A DNA stretch of 49,727 nucleotides from Geobacteraceae bacterium (GTDB taxonomy: Bacteria; Desulfobacterota; Desulfuromonadia; Geobacterales; Pseudopelobacteraceae). The stretch's first letter is position 1. Every line of letters begins with the position of its first letter. The notes beneath the pieces are model-generated. The model was not told the origin of the DNA. It saw only the letters and a list, made by a program, of their open reading frames with translations, and searched no databases. The position numbers and the translations under genes are program-made. Positions 1 through 8,482 of this stretch are shown here, in pieces. The stretch lies in the NCBI GenBank assembly GCA_021286935.1, contig JAJTBI010000013.1, positions 1 through 49,727 of the forward strand, read 5' to 3'.

Positions 1-938
1 TACTGCAGAATAAAGGGGGTGCTTGATTCGTGGCAGGCCCCTTTCAGGATCGTCAGCAGTTCAGGATGGTGGATTGACCGTTGTAGGGTCGGCTTGATGA
101 ATTCAACCCGTTCCATCCCCTCCGCACGGGTAAAACGACCACTTTTGTACAGAAAACGCAGGTGACGACGCATCTCCTGCGCGACCTCCAGGGCTGCCTC
201 ACCGGTAGGATCAGCCGACCAGCAGAAGGACTCCTCGCCGTGGATCAGCAGGTCCATTACCACTTCCATGGTACATTTCAGATATTCTTGGCGGTCTTCA
301 AAGGTAAGACTGTGCTGGCTGTGGGTGGAAAGGGTCTTGATCAACAGCTGCCAGCGTTCAAGCCGTGAAAGCAGCAGAATAGAGTTAAAGATCCGCTTGT
401 TGTTCCCAAAGGAAAACAAAGTCGGGGCCATGACGTGGCGCAGCAGGGCATCATCGTGGGGCAGACCAGCCCGGCAGATCTCCTGGGCACGCTCCCAGAT
501 CTGCGGTTCAACAAATGCCTCAAAGCGCAGCTCCCAGTAGGTGTGGCGCAGGGCGATGGTGGAGAAGGAGCGGATGGTCTTGTACGGCACGTAGTAGTTG
601 TGGGCTACCACATCAGCTGCCAGGTGACAGAGGTAGCCATAGGCGCAGGCCCGCTGCGGATCATCCTGGGCAGATTGCAGCAGCCGTGCACCAATTCGCC
701 AGCGGTGGCAGTTCAGCAGGTAGTGGGTATGTTTCTTGCCCACAATGATGTCGGCAGCCAGACAACCGTAGAGAAAGTCATTGGCATAGCTTCCCAACAG
801 GGTTGCAAGCTGGGGCGGTAACTGCTGGAGCCGGGACAGTACATCAAGGCCGATCACCAGATGGGTACCACCACCCCAGGCAAAACCGGTAGCAGGGCAG
901 AGTAGAATCAGTAAAAATGTGAGAAGAAGCAGAGGCAT
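1..938 (-). CDS. Zinc-dependent phospholipase C-like protein, 3' end cut by window
   Basis: Reading the minus strand from the ATG at 938 gives an open frame of about 312 residues that runs off the left edge without a stop, so the C-terminus is missing. The protein begins with a hydrophobic signal peptide (MPLLLLTFLLILLCPATGFA), and the mature part then starts with WGGGTHLVIG. An early Trp followed by a His-containing stretch, with later His/Asp clusters (YLCHLAADVVAHNYYVPY), is the pattern of the Zn_dep_PLPC family (PF00882), where these residues bind zinc. It is probably exported and may hydrolyse phospholipids, but many family members have no known substrate. It is divergent from the uracil-DNA glycosylase gene, with about 50 bp between the two starts. 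The family call is fairly secure; the enzyme activity is inference. Confidence 0.7.
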   Translation of the reverse strand, partial: MPLLLLTFLLILLCPATGFAWGGGTHLVIGLDVLSRLQQLPPQLATLLGSYANDFLYGCLAADIIVGKKHTHYLLNCHRWRIGARLLQSAQDDPQRACAYGYLCHLAADVVAHNYYVPYKTIRSFSTIALRHTYWELRFEAFVEPQIWERAQEICRAGLPHDDALLRHVMAPTLFSFGNNKRIFNSILLLSRLERWQLLIKTLSTHSQHSLTFEDRQEYLKCTMEVVMDLLIHGEESFCWSADPTGEAALEVAQEMRRHLRFLYKSGRFTRAEGMERVEFIKPTLQRSIHHPELLTILKGACHESSTPFILQ

Positions 939-989
939 GGTTGCAGCATACTGCAGGATGAAGCTAAAAGCAAAGATGAGGTTTGTGTC

Positions 990-1742
990 ATGAACAGGCT
1001 GCACCCCCGGACCATGTACGCTTCAGTGCGAGAATATCTGCAGGAGTTGGAAGAGAGCGGTGTTGACGGCCTCCCACATGAGACGTTACAGCAGGGTGAG
1101 TCACCTGGAGGCCGGGCTCCAGAACAGCAGCAGCCAGCGCAGCTACCGACAGCCAGACCTCAGACTCTTGATGAGCTTTGTCAGCGGATCGGTGACTGCC
1201 AGCGTTGCGACCTTTGCCACGGGCGGACCAATCTGGTCTTTGGGGCAGGCTATGAAAAGGCCCGTCTGGTGTTTGTGGGAGAGGCACCCGGTGCAGATGA
1301 GGACCGGCAGGGCCAGCCGTTTGTGGGGGAGGCAGGCCAAGTCTTGACCCGTCTGATTGAGGCGATGGGGTTAAAACGGGCTCAGGTCTACATCTGCAAT
1401 GTGCTCAAGTGTCGCCCTCCTGCCAATCGTAATCCCCATAAAGATGAAATTGCCACCTGCTCGCCATTTTTGCAGCAGCAGTTACAGATCATCAAACCGG
1501 AGGTGATTGTGGCCCTGGGCACCTTTGCAGCCCAGACTCTGCTGGACAGTAAGGAACCAATCTCCCGGATGCGGGGACAGTTCCACAGCTGGCATGGTAT
1601 CCCGGTGATGCCGACCTTTCACCCTTCGTTCCTGCTGCATAATAAGGAGAACAAGCAGCATTACTGGGATGTCTGGAGCGATATGGAACAGGTGCTGCAC
1701 AAATTAAAACTACCGGTGCCAGAGAAAAAGAAAAAAGCCTAA
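990..1742 (+). CDS. Uracil-DNA glycosylase, family 4 (Fe-S type)
   Basis: The 250-residue product removes uracil from DNA in base-excision repair. After a poorly conserved N-terminal segment of about 65 residues, it shows the CQRCDLC cysteine cluster, then the active-site motif GEAPGADED with QGQPFVGEAGQ. Cysteines in NVLKCRPP and the following ATCSPF stretch would complete the 4Fe-4S site, and the late HPSFLL motif is the glycosylase motif 2 region. Length and motif order fit family 4 (thermophile-type) UDGs. The ATG at 990 is preceded by a GATGAGG-like ribosome site; a second ATG at 1014 is an alternative. The 3' end overlaps the convergent NlpC/P60 gene by 4 bp. Confidence is high for the family and moderate for the exact start. 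Confidence 0.9.
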   Translation: MNRLHPRTMYASVREYLQELEESGVDGLPHETLQQGESPGGRAPEQQQPAQLPTARPQTLDELCQRIGDCQRCDLCHGRTNLVFGAGYEKARLVFVGEAPGADEDRQGQPFVGEAGQVLTRLIEAMGLKRAQVYICNVLKCRPPANRNPHKDEIATCSPFLQQQLQIIKPEVIVALGTFAAQTLLDSKEPISRMRGQFHSWHGIPVMPTFHPSFLLHNKENKQHYWDVWSDMEQVLHKLKLPVPEKKKKA

Positions 1743-2563
1743 ATCCACCTGCGGACCACAAAGAGTGCTGCTTTACCAGTACCGACAGGCCAGCTGTTGG
1801 CTGGTCTGCGCTGTTTCAGCAGCAGCTCCAGCCGTTTTCTTAGCGGGGTCGTCACAACGCCGTCCCTGCCCCCGTTGCAGTTCAAGATACTTTCCACGAC
1901 TGTTTTCTGATCCAGCACAATGATGACATGCCCCTTCCAGACAATCAGGTCAAGGGGGCGCAGCTGCTGTAGCAATTCCTGGATATTTTTCCCTTCAATG
2001 GCGACTTGCTTGCCAAAATCCACCAGTTGTTCGGTGTTACGGGGCGTATAGCCGTCGGTGGCCTCATACAGCAGACCGGAGCAGTCCAGCCCGGCAAATC
2101 GTACCTGTCCGGTTTGCGTGACACCACCACGCAGGTTTCCTCCCCAGACATAGGGTAGCCCTACGGCGCTACGCAGTTGCTGAATGATTATAGACGGTGC
2201 AGGAAGCTGCGGTTTGCGTCCTGATGGTTCAGCCGGTTGCAGTGACAGCAGCTCAGCAGCGACATACAGGCGGGTACCGGCCGGCGCCTGATAGTCATTG
2301 GTCCGCACCTGCAGTACACCAGGAATGCCCGCTGGGGCAGCCATAACCTCAAATGCCGTGCCGGGCAGAGCGATAAATTCAAGTTGTCGTACCTGGCCGC
2401 AGTGGTCTTTATGTAATGTAGCTTGTGAAGAGGCCGCCTTCGGGCTGTTGAATACCGGTATCGGTTTGCTGGCAACGGCAAATCCAGGTAGTTCTGCAGC
2501 TGCGATCTGTAACGGAACAATCAGGCGGCAAAGCAGTATCAGGAATGTAAAACGCAGAATCAT
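1739..2563 (-). CDS. NlpC/P60 family cell-wall hydrolase with SH3-like region
   Basis: The 274-residue protein starts with a hydrophobic signal peptide ending near IAAAELPG, so it acts in the periplasm or envelope. Residues of roughly 30-125 form a variable region consistent with a bacterial SH3-type domain. The C-terminal half is NlpC/P60: GLPYVWGG, the catalytic cysteine in LDCSGLLYEATDG near residue 161, and the catalytic histidine in WKGHVIIVLD near residue 211. Members cleave D-gamma-glutamyl-diaminopimelate bonds in peptidoglycan. The start codon overlaps the stop of the upstream helical-repeat gene (ATGA), so the two are translationally coupled. The substrate is inferred from the family. 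Confidence 0.87.
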   Translation of the reverse strand: MILRFTFLILLCRLIVPLQIAAAELPGFAVASKPIPVFNSPKAASSQATLHKDHCGQVRQLEFIALPGTAFEVMAAPAGIPGVLQVRTNDYQAPAGTRLYVAAELLSLQPAEPSGRKPQLPAPSIIIQQLRSAVGLPYVWGGNLRGGVTQTGQVRFAGLDCSGLLYEATDGYTPRNTEQLVDFGKQVAIEGKNIQELLQQLRPLDLIVWKGHVIIVLDQKTVVESILNCNGGRDGVVTTPLRKRLELLLKQRRPANSWPVGTGKAALFVVRRWI

Positions 2564-3360
2564 GGCTGTTTTTTTCCTCCAAGGGCTTCAGTAACCAGCT
2601 GTTTTTGCTGTGGTGTCAGACGTGGTGAAAGGGCCAGGTTCCTGACCACCGAGCGGGGGAGCCGGGGCAGCAACAGAGTAAACCAGATGGCCGGTGTGCG
2701 GGGATTTTTCAGGATTGCCTGCTGTAGTTCCGGACGGTTTTTCCAGCGGTTGTGACGGGCGATCTGGGAGATGGTCTCGGCAGTGGCGGCAGCAGAGTTG
2801 ACAAATTGATGCACAGCGCCTTCTTTCAGATGCGGATTATCAAGGCAGGCAGCCACTACCTGGGGGTGCCCCTCTTTCAGGAGTGATTCGACAATGGCCG
2901 TGGTACCCTTGCGGGCCAGAGTGAGTTTGTTTCCCAAAGGTTGTGTGGGGATTCGCTGTATAATAGCCCGTTCTGCTGCAACCTTCTGGTCTTGAGGAAT
3001 GCCGGGCAGACAGCAGAGTTTAAGCAGGTCAAACAGGTAGAGCCGGGGTAGCAGGTTGCTGACAATATGTGCTGGCACTTCTGGATGCTGCGCCATTGCA
3101 AAAAGGACCTGATAGCTACCGGCTGGGGGCTCATGCTGCTGGTGCAGCAGGGTAAACAGGTCAGGGTGCAGGCCGGTGTGATGTAGTAAGGCCAGCAGGT
3201 GTGCTTCGTCCAGGGCCGGGTTGCGCAAGGCTGCCCGCATAATGTTAGGAGAGGAGCGTTCCATCAGGCTGAACAGCTCTTCCTTGCTGCCGTTCAGCGC
3301 ATGGTGTATCAAACGTAGCTCATCATGAACTGTATCGGTATTCTGGTGGCTCATGTCCAT
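2560..3360 (-). CDS. Helical-repeat (HEAT/LRV-like) conserved protein of unknown function
   Basis: This 266-residue protein has no signal peptide and no catalytic motif that I recognise. It consists of repeated short helices carrying an asparagine-proline or histidine-proline turn: ALRNPALDEAHLLALL, AMAQHPEVPAHIVSNLL, ACLDNPHLKEG, ILKNPRTPAIWFTLLL and LALSPRLTPQQ. Such repeats resemble leucine-rich-repeat variant or HEAT-type scaffolds used for protein binding. It is first in a two-gene unit and overlaps the NlpC/P60 gene by 4 bp, which suggests a linked role, but none can be named. Two ATGs at 3360 and 3354 could serve as the start and the ribosome site is weak for both. Confidence 0.75.
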   Translation of the reverse strand: MDMSHQNTDTVHDELRLIHHALNGSKEELFSLMERSSPNIMRAALRNPALDEAHLLALLHHTGLHPDLFTLLHQQHEPPAGSYQVLFAMAQHPEVPAHIVSNLLPRLYLFDLLKLCCLPGIPQDQKVAAERAIIQRIPTQPLGNKLTLARKGTTAIVESLLKEGHPQVVAACLDNPHLKEGAVHQFVNSAAATAETISQIARHNRWKNRPELQQAILKNPRTPAIWFTLLLPRLPRSVVRNLALSPRLTPQQKQLVTEALGGKKQP

Positions 3361-3372
3361 TTAGCCTGGATG

Positions 3373-3556
3373 CGGCAGTTGGCGTTACCCCGGCTTCGCT
3401 CCGGCGCCCGAAATCTGTAGCTCTAAGGCTCATTTCGCTACAGCCGATAAACTCACCCTGCGGGTTCAGACAGTATCGGCTGTTTTACGCTTCATTTCGC
3501 CAAGAGCTACGACGATTTACGGGCGAGTCGCTCGCTCGGGGCAACGCCAACTGCCG
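3373..3556. repeat. 184-bp imperfect palindrome in a divergent intergenic region
   Basis: The outer arms begin with CGGCAGTTGGCGTT at 3373 and end with AACGCCAACTGCCG at 3556. The pairing continues with mismatches through to TGTAGCTCT and AGAGCTACG, giving arms of about 54 nt. An inner perfect 10-bp repeat (ACAGCCGATA and TATCGGCTGT) flanks a loop containing CACCCTGCGGGTT. The element lies between the 5' ends of two divergent genes, so it is not a simple terminator for either. Its sequence differs from the CGTAC-apex palindromes elsewhere in the window. Function unknown. Confidence 0.75.
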
Positions 3557-3593
3557 TTTTTAGGTTCAGTCCGGTTGCGGGTGAGGATGCTGC

Positions 3594-4499
3594 ATGGTAC
3601 AACCTGCTGGTGAACTCTACACCAATTTAACCGTTTGCGCCATGGATGGAGTGCTGATGGAGTCGCTTGAAGAGCAGGGCCTACAGCCTGAACTGACTGG
3701 TGAACAGCTTGAGGTAATTCTTGAACTGCTGGCCAGGCAGACCGGCCTGCCCCTGTTTGATGCCTATAAAGAGTCCTGCGTTAAGAGGCGTGTTGCCGCC
3801 CGGATTAGACGCAGTGGCTGTCTGGATGTTGAACAGTATCTGCACCTTCTTCAGGAGGATGGTGGAGAACGGGAGCGGCTGCTTACGTCCCTGTCAATCC
3901 ATGTCAGCCAGTTTTTCAGGAATCCTACCCTGTTTGAGGCGCTCCAGACGGTTGTGCTGCCAATGCTTGTACAGTGTACTGCTGATCGTCCACTGCGGAT
4001 CTGGAGTATCGGCTGTTCTGCCGGAGAGGAGCCCTATTCTCTGGCCATACTGCTTGTGGAGGCATATGGTGAACAGGCTGCCCGCGAACAGTTTGAGATT
4101 CTGGCAACGGATATCGACCGTACCACACTGGCTCAGGCAGAATCTGCATGGTATGAAGCAGAACCGGCGCTGCGAGGTGTTTCTGCAGCACGCCGAGAGA
4201 GGTTCTTTACGGAACAGGATGGTTCCTTTAAACTTCGTCCTGCAGCGCAGCAGTTGGTCAAATTCAGGCGGATGGACCTGCAGCTGGTTGACTGCTACCC
4301 TCAGGCAGATCTGATCTTGTGTCGTAACACCTTGATTTACTTTAACCGGCCGGCCCAAGAAAAAATTCTGCAGGCCCTTGCAGATATTTTACCGCAGGAT
4401 GGTATACTGGTGCTTGGTAAATCAGAAAGCATGCCGGCTCCTTTGCGAACCAGGTTTGCCACCCTTGATCCAACAGAAAGAATTTATTCTCGCAGATGA
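3594..4499 (+). CDS. cheR: CheR-type chemoreceptor methyltransferase
   Basis: The 301-residue product transfers methyl groups from S-adenosylmethionine to glutamates of chemoreceptors. The N-terminal helical CheR domain (about residues 35-110) contains [18 protein letters not shown] and SQFFRN. The catalytic domain follows, with the SAM-binding motif [14 protein letters not shown], the acidic strand ILATDIDR, and the late motif [13 protein letters not shown]. The family is clear. It is first in a tight cheR-mcp-cheW unit, with the stop overlapping the next possible ATG. The start is uncertain: the ATG at 3594 has a GTGAGG-like site upstream, but ATGs at 3642 and 3657 would also leave the whole domain intact. 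The likely partner is the receptor encoded next. Confidence 0.9.
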   Translation: MVQPAGELYTNLTVCAMDGVLMESLEEQGLQPELTGEQLEVILELLARQTGLPLFDAYKESCVKRRVAARIRRSGCLDVEQYLHLLQEDGGERERLLTSLSIHVSQFFRNPTLFEALQTVVLPMLVQCTADRPLRIWSIGCSAGEEPYSLAILLVEAYGEQAAREQFEILATDIDRTTLAQAESAWYEAEPALRGVSAARRERFFTEQDGSFKLRPAAQQLVKFRRMDLQLVDCYPQADLILCRNTLIYFNRPAQEKILQALADILPQDGILVLGKSESMPAPLRTRFATLDPTERIYSRR

Positions 4500-4510
4500 G
4501 GAGAAAATGT

Positions 4511-5797
4511 ATGCGGGTACCTTTGGGATATAAATTCATCCTCGGTTTTGTTGCTGTCGTGGCAGTGGTGACCTTTGCGCCACCGGTGGTGTCAGCACTG
4601 GGCTACTCACCCGACGTTACCCAGTTTTTGACCATCGTGGTCGCTCTGACGGTGGGGTTGATCATGGGCTGGCTCTTCTCTCGAAGATTCGCTCGCAATA
4701 TCAGTATGCTAACTGAATCTGCCCATGAGGTCAGCCAGGGGGATCTCTCCTGTGATATTCAGTTACCACCCACCCGTATACCGGATGAAACCCATGAACT
4801 GACCGCTGCCATTAACCAGATGATTCAGAGCCTGCGGGATCTGGTGGGGCATATCCGTAGCAGCTCGGCAAAACTGGCAGGGGCTTCCAAAGAGATTAAC
4901 GGTACTGCGGTTGAGATCAGTGCTTCAACGGAAGAGGTGGCCCGGGCCATTGAGCAGATTTCCCATGGTGCTGAGACCCAGGCAGAGCTGGTGGAACGCA
5001 GCTCCCGTATCATCAAAGAAACCGCCATCTCGATTGAACTGATTGCATCCAGGGCGCGGGAAAGTTCCCGTTGTGCCCGTGAAACCAGTCAGACCGCCCA
5101 ACGTGGTTCTGATCTGGCCGGTGATGCCCTGCTGCTGATGAAGGATTTTTTTGAACGAATTGAGACGCTTAGCGCCCGTTTTGATCAGCTGAATACGCGC
5201 CTGCAGCGGGTGGGTAAGGTGGCTGATTTTATTGGCGAGGTGGCCCGTCAGACCAATCTGCTGGCCCTGAATGCATCGATTGAGGCGGTACGGGCCGGTG
5301 AGTACGGCAAGGGGTTTGCCGTGGTGGCAGATGAAGTGCGGAAGCTGGCTGACAGCACCTCCCATTCTGCCGGAGAGATCACTGACCTGATCGTGACTCT
5401 GCGGGATGAGAGCCAGAAGGTACATGAAAGTCTGCTGGAAAGTTCCCGGACCATCCGTGAAGGCAAGAAGAACGTTGATATTACCGCTGGTGCCTTTGCT
5501 GAGATTATTACCAGTGTGCAGGAAACCGAGCGACGGGCCAACAGCATTGCCGACCTCTCCCAGATGCAGCTTGAGAGCTCAGGCAGGATGGTGCATGCCG
5601 TTGATGAGATCGCCAAGGTGGCTGATGATAATGCCGCTGCTACGGAGGAGGTTTCGGCTGCTACGGAAGAGCAATTGGCTGCCATGCAGGATATGGCCCT
5701 GGCAACCAGAGAGTTGACACAACTGGCCGATGAACTGGAACGGCTGGTGCGGCGTTTTACGCTGGATGAGCCTGTTGAACTGGTGGAAACGGTATGA
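4511..5797 (+). CDS. Methyl-accepting chemotaxis protein with almost no periplasmic domain
   Basis: The protein of about 428 residues has two closely spaced membrane helices (about 8-31 and 39-58), separated by only a few residues (YSPDVTQ). A HAMP domain (about 60-115) and a long cytoplasmic signalling coiled coil follow. The conserved hairpin tip reads [19 protein letters not shown], followed by [16 protein letters not shown]. With no periplasmic ligand domain, it probably responds to a cytoplasmic, membrane or redox signal, which is inference. An ATG at 4496 overlaps the cheR stop, but GAGGAG at 4498-4503 is well placed for the ATG at 4511, so I chose that start. It is flanked by cheR and cheW, its likely modifying enzyme and adaptor. 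Confidence 0.9.
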   Translation: MRVPLGYKFILGFVAVVAVVTFAPPVVSALGYSPDVTQFLTIVVALTVGLIMGWLFSRRFARNISMLTESAHEVSQGDLSCDIQLPPTRIPDETHELTAAINQMIQSLRDLVGHIRSSSAKLAGASKEINGTAVEISASTEEVARAIEQISHGAETQAELVERSSRIIKETAISIELIASRARESSRCARETSQTAQRGSDLAGDALLLMKDFFERIETLSARFDQLNTRLQRVGKVADFIGEVARQTNLLALNASIEAVRAGEYGKGFAVVADEVRKLADSTSHSAGEITDLIVTLRDESQKVHESLLESSRTIREGKKNVDITAGAFAEIITSVQETERRANSIADLSQMQLESSGRMVHAVDEIAKVADDNAAATEEVSAATEEQLAAMQDMALATRELTQLADELERLVRRFTLDEPVELVETV

Positions 5798-6204
5798 GTG
5801 AGGCACGTCGTTTCCTGCTCATGCAGGCTGGTAGCAGAAGGTACGCAGTGCCGCTTGAGCAGGTGGCGGAGGTCAGTGAGTTACGAATTTTGTCGCCGGT
5901 ACCCCGTGCCCCGGTCTGGTGCCTGGGCGCGACTCGTTCTGCCGGGGTGGTGGCGGCAGTTGTAGACCTCGCCTGGTATCTGGGGGAAGAGCCGGAACCT
6001 GCGCCGGAGAAACTGGTGGTGCTGGATTTGAGGATAGGGGGGCTGGCTCTGCAGGTTGGGCCGGTTGCCAGCGTCGTGCTGGAAGCACCGGTCAGACTTG
6101 AACAGGACAACTATGGCACCTGGCTGATGACACCTGATACAAAGGCGGAACTGCTGGATGCAGTGGAGTTGGTGCAGGAAGTTTCAGCCGCCATGGCCCG
6201 CTAG
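5794..6204 (+). CDS. cheW: CheW-like adaptor protein
   Basis: The 136-residue protein matches a single CheW domain in length and pattern: [23 protein letters not shown] at the start, a mid-domain [12 protein letters not shown], and [19 protein letters not shown]. CheW couples receptors to the CheA kinase. The ATG overlaps the receptor stop (ATGA), so it is probably translationally coupled and dedicated to the adjacent short receptor. No cheA is in this mini-operon; the nearest is the one starting at 33581, and whether they work together is unknown. The sequence is fairly divergent from classic CheW. Downstream lies a long palindrome at 6208. Confidence 0.82.
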   Translation: MSEARRFLLMQAGSRRYAVPLEQVAEVSELRILSPVPRAPVWCLGATRSAGVVAAVVDLAWYLGEEPEPAPEKLVVLDLRIGGLALQVGPVASVVLEAPVRLEQDNYGTWLMTPDTKAELLDAVELVQEVSAAMAR

Positions 6205-6207
6205 AAC

Positions 6208-6332
6208 GGAACGGTCTTTTTTTGTACTGAGCGCGCCAATTTTCAAAATGTCTTGTGCGGCGTACTATTCTGTACGCCTCCGCGCCATTTCTTCCTTGTC
6301 ACACCCAGTACAAAAAAATCCTCGTCCCTAAC
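6208..6332. repeat. Long intergenic palindrome, copy A of the CGTAC-apex family
   Basis: The element sits between the convergent cheW and threonine aldolase genes. Outer arms: GGAACGGTC followed by TTTTTTTGTACTG on the left, and CAGTACAAAAAAA followed by TCCTCGTCCC on the right; the T-run/A-run block of 13 bp is a perfect inverted repeat. The apex is GGCGTAC, a 6-nt loop, then GTACGCC at 6259-6278. Because each strand shows a hairpin ending in a T-run, it could act as a two-way terminator. Near-identical arms and apex recur at 12240 and, more diverged, at 24868. Confidence 0.8.
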
Positions 6333-7365
6333 CTGCAGCCAGACGTTTAATGTCGCTCACCAACGCCTCAATGTCACTCTCCTCCGTTGCCCATGAACAC
6401 ATCAGGCGGGCTCCACCAGCCCCGATAAAGCTGTAAAAATGCCAACCCAGCCCGTGCAGCGCTTCAATCAGGGTTTGCGGCATGCTGATAAAGACCGCAT
6501 TGGCCTGAACCGGAAACATGAGGTCAACCTGTGGTATCGCCCGAAGCTGTTCTGCCAGGGTTTGGGCGCAGTGATTTGCGTGGGTTGCCCGTGTCAGCCA
6601 TGTATTATTTCGCAGCATCCCGGTCCATGGCGCTGCCAGAAAGCGCATCTTTGAGGCCAGCTGTCCGGCCTGTTTGCAGCGATAATCAAACTCTTCCGCC
6701 AAGTCTTTCTTGAAGAAAACAACCGCCTCTCCCACCGCCATGCCGTTTTTCGCGCCACCCAGACAGAGAACATCTACCCCTGCCCGCCAGCTAATATCGC
6801 CAGGGTGACAACCCAACGAGGCCACTGCGTTGGCAAAGCGTGCGCCGTCCATCTGCAGGCGCAGACCGTGCTGCCTGGCAAAAGCGCCTGCTGTAGCCAC
6901 CTCTGCCGGGGTATAGATGGTGCCCAGTTCTGTGGCCTGGGTCAGGCAGAGTACCCGAGGTTTGGGATAGTGGATGTCCGCCCGCCGTGTAATTAGATGT
7001 TCAACTGCAGCAAGGTCAAGTTTGCCGTCGGCCCCTGGGGCGGGCAGGATCTTGGTGCCGTTGGAGAAAAACTCAGGGGCTCCGCATTCATCCGTTTCAA
7101 TATGGGCCAACTCATGGCAGATCACACTGTGATAGGACTGGCAGAGCGAGGCCAGGGCCAGGGAGTTGGCTGCCGTACCGTTAAAGACGAAAAACACCTG
7201 ACAGTCGGTTTCAAAGGTATCCCGAATCATGCTGCAGGCTTGAGCGGTCCAGGGATCGTCACCATAGGAACTGACAAAGCCGGAATTGGCCTCTGCCATG
7301 GCCTGCCAGGCTTCAGGGCAGGCCCCTGCATAATTGTCACTGGCAAATGCAAGATAGTTGGGCAC
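6328..7365 (-). CDS. ltaE: Low-specificity threonine aldolase (PLP enzyme)
   Basis: The 345-residue protein is a fold-type I pyridoxal-phosphate enzyme of the beta-eliminating lyase/threonine aldolase family, which splits threonine into glycine and acetaldehyde. It shows FASDNYAG at the N-terminus, the SSYGDDPWT stretch, FNGTAANSLAL, the cofactor aspartate in LQMDGARFANA, and the probable PLP lysine in LGGAKNGMAVGEA. I chose the GTG at 7365 because GGAGG lies at ideal distance upstream (around 7372-7376) and the product then begins MPNYLAFASDN as in the family; an ATG at 7398 has no comparable site. It is transcribed alone, and its 3' end touches palindrome copy A. Substrate preference among threonine isomers cannot be told from sequence. 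Confidence 0.87.
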   Translation of the reverse strand: MPNYLAFASDNYAGACPEAWQAMAEANSGFVSSYGDDPWTAQACSMIRDTFETDCQVFFVFNGTAANSLALASLCQSYHSVICHELAHIETDECGAPEFFSNGTKILPAPGADGKLDLAAVEHLITRRADIHYPKPRVLCLTQATELGTIYTPAEVATAGAFARQHGLRLQMDGARFANAVASLGCHPGDISWRAGVDVLCLGGAKNGMAVGEAVVFFKKDLAEEFDYRCKQAGQLASKMRFLAAPWTGMLRNNTWLTRATHANHCAQTLAEQLRAIPQVDLMFPVQANAVFISMPQTLIEALHGLGWHFYSFIGAGGARLMCSWATEESDIEALVSDIKRLAAG

Positions 7366-7614
7366 GGTATGCCTCCAAAGTGATGCAGATTGCGGCATCG
7401 ATTGATGAATTAATAATCATACCTGTCGGGTGCAGTGCGATTAAGTGCATCAGGTTCTCATTGATCTTGTTTGTAACGCATTGTAATCAAATGAAAAATA
7501 ACTGCAACTGAATTTGTGCTCATTATTGGCACGCTTACTGTTACAGCAATGTTAATAACGGCGCATTTAAAACCGCTTTACGCAGGTGCCAATCATCCCA
7601 TAGGAGGAATAATT

Positions 7615-8415
7615 ATGAAATCAGTTCGCAGCATGATCCTGGCAGCAGCCCTGACCCTGACTTGTGCATCAGCAGCACTGGCAACACCATCAGGTCAAAT
7701 CTGGATTCCGTCAACAGATGCCAAAGGTTTTAAAGAAGTTAACATCAGTATTGATAACTATATCCGTATGTCTCATTCTGCCGATGCAGGCCCAAACTAT
7801 TACGATGCCGGTGTGACCGTTGGTGTGCTTCCTTTTGAGAAGTTCAAGTTAGAAATTGGTGTTGATTACTATACGGATAACCTTAATATCGGCGGCTCTT
7901 CTAACGCAAGTGCTCATCCTATTCTTTTTAACTTTAAGGGTGCGATCCCTGAAGATGCCTTTTTTAAGGGTATGCCAGCAGTTGCTGCCGGTATGTTTGG
8001 TATTGGTACCTTTGATCGTGGTGATATTGCAAATGGTGGTGCAAATACCATGTCAAACATTACGTATGGTTTATTGGCAAAAACATTGCCGGTAGTTGGT
8101 CGTATTTCTGCCGGAGGTTATCATGGGGCTGCAAAGAACATGGTAAGTGATACAAAAGCACGGGCAAACAATGGCGTTATGGTTTCGTGGGATCGTACCA
8201 TGAGTGAGATCTCGGATAAACTGTGGCTGGCAGTTGACTACATGGGTGGTAACAGCAGTTTTGGTGCGCTATCTGTGGGTGGTTCGTGGGCATTTACCCC
8301 AAATGTTTCTCTACTGGTCGGTGCAAACTTCTACAATCCGTTCTATGATCCGCAAGGTGGCATGTTGCCTGGCGGTAAACCAACTTTCACCACACAGCTG
8401 GATATCAACTTCTAA
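7615..8415 (+). CDS. Probable outer-membrane beta-barrel protein, function unknown
   Basis: The 266-residue protein has a clear signal peptide (MKSVRSMILAAALTLTCASAALA, split here as MKSVRSMILAAALTL plus TCASAALA) with cleavage before TPSGQIW. The mature part is rich in alternating Gly/aromatic/hydrophobic strands (YYDAGVTVGVLPF, LKLEIGV-type segments, ISAGGYHGA, SLLVGANFYNPFYD) and ends in a hydrophobic strand, TTQLDINF. A terminal phenylalanine is the usual outer-membrane barrel signal. I do not recognise the family. The ATG at 7615 follows a strong TAGGAGGAAT ribosome site; an in-frame codon at 7516 lacks both. The gene is monocistronic, with a strong terminator at 8445. Its long 5' region (7366-7614) holds promoter elements I cannot assign confidently. 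Confidence 0.8.
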   Translation: MKSVRSMILAAALTLTCASAALATPSGQIWIPSTDAKGFKEVNISIDNYIRMSHSADAGPNYYDAGVTVGVLPFEKFKLEIGVDYYTDNLNIGGSSNASAHPILFNFKGAIPEDAFFKGMPAVAAGMFGIGTFDRGDIANGGANTMSNITYGLLAKTLPVVGRISAGGYHGAAKNMVSDTKARANNGVMVSWDRTMSEISDKLWLAVDYMGGNSSFGALSVGGSWAFTPNVSLLVGANFYNPFYDPQGGMLPGGKPTFTTQLDINF

Positions 8416-8444
8416 GATTTGAAAACCATCAAATATGAACCGAA

Positions 8445-8474
8445 ACGGGGAGCCTTGTGCTCCCCGTTTTATTT
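8445..8474 (+). terminator. Rho-independent terminator
   Basis: The stem AACGGGGAGC, loop CTTGT, and GCTCCCCGTT is followed by TTATTT. It ends the outer-membrane protein transcript. The AAA on the left side gives TTT on the minus strand, so it may also stop the convergent glycosyltransferase transcript, whose stop codon is at 8483. Confidence 0.85.
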
Positions 8475-8482
8475 ATGTTGTC

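Noticed and set aside
3373..3556. CRISPR-like repeat structure
   Set aside because: It is a single inverted repeat with no regularly spaced direct repeats and no cas genes nearby.
7526..7543. Sigma-54 promoter candidate TTGGCACGCTTACTGTTA before the barrel protein gene
   Set aside because: The -24 GG is good, but the -12 element is GT instead of GC at the right spacing, so the match is not strong enough to list.
7366..7614. Possible c-di-GMP (GEMM) riboswitch in the long leader of the barrel protein gene
   Set aside because: I looked for the ACGCACAGGGCAAACC-type core because such riboswitches are common in Geobacter; none is present here or in the other long gaps.
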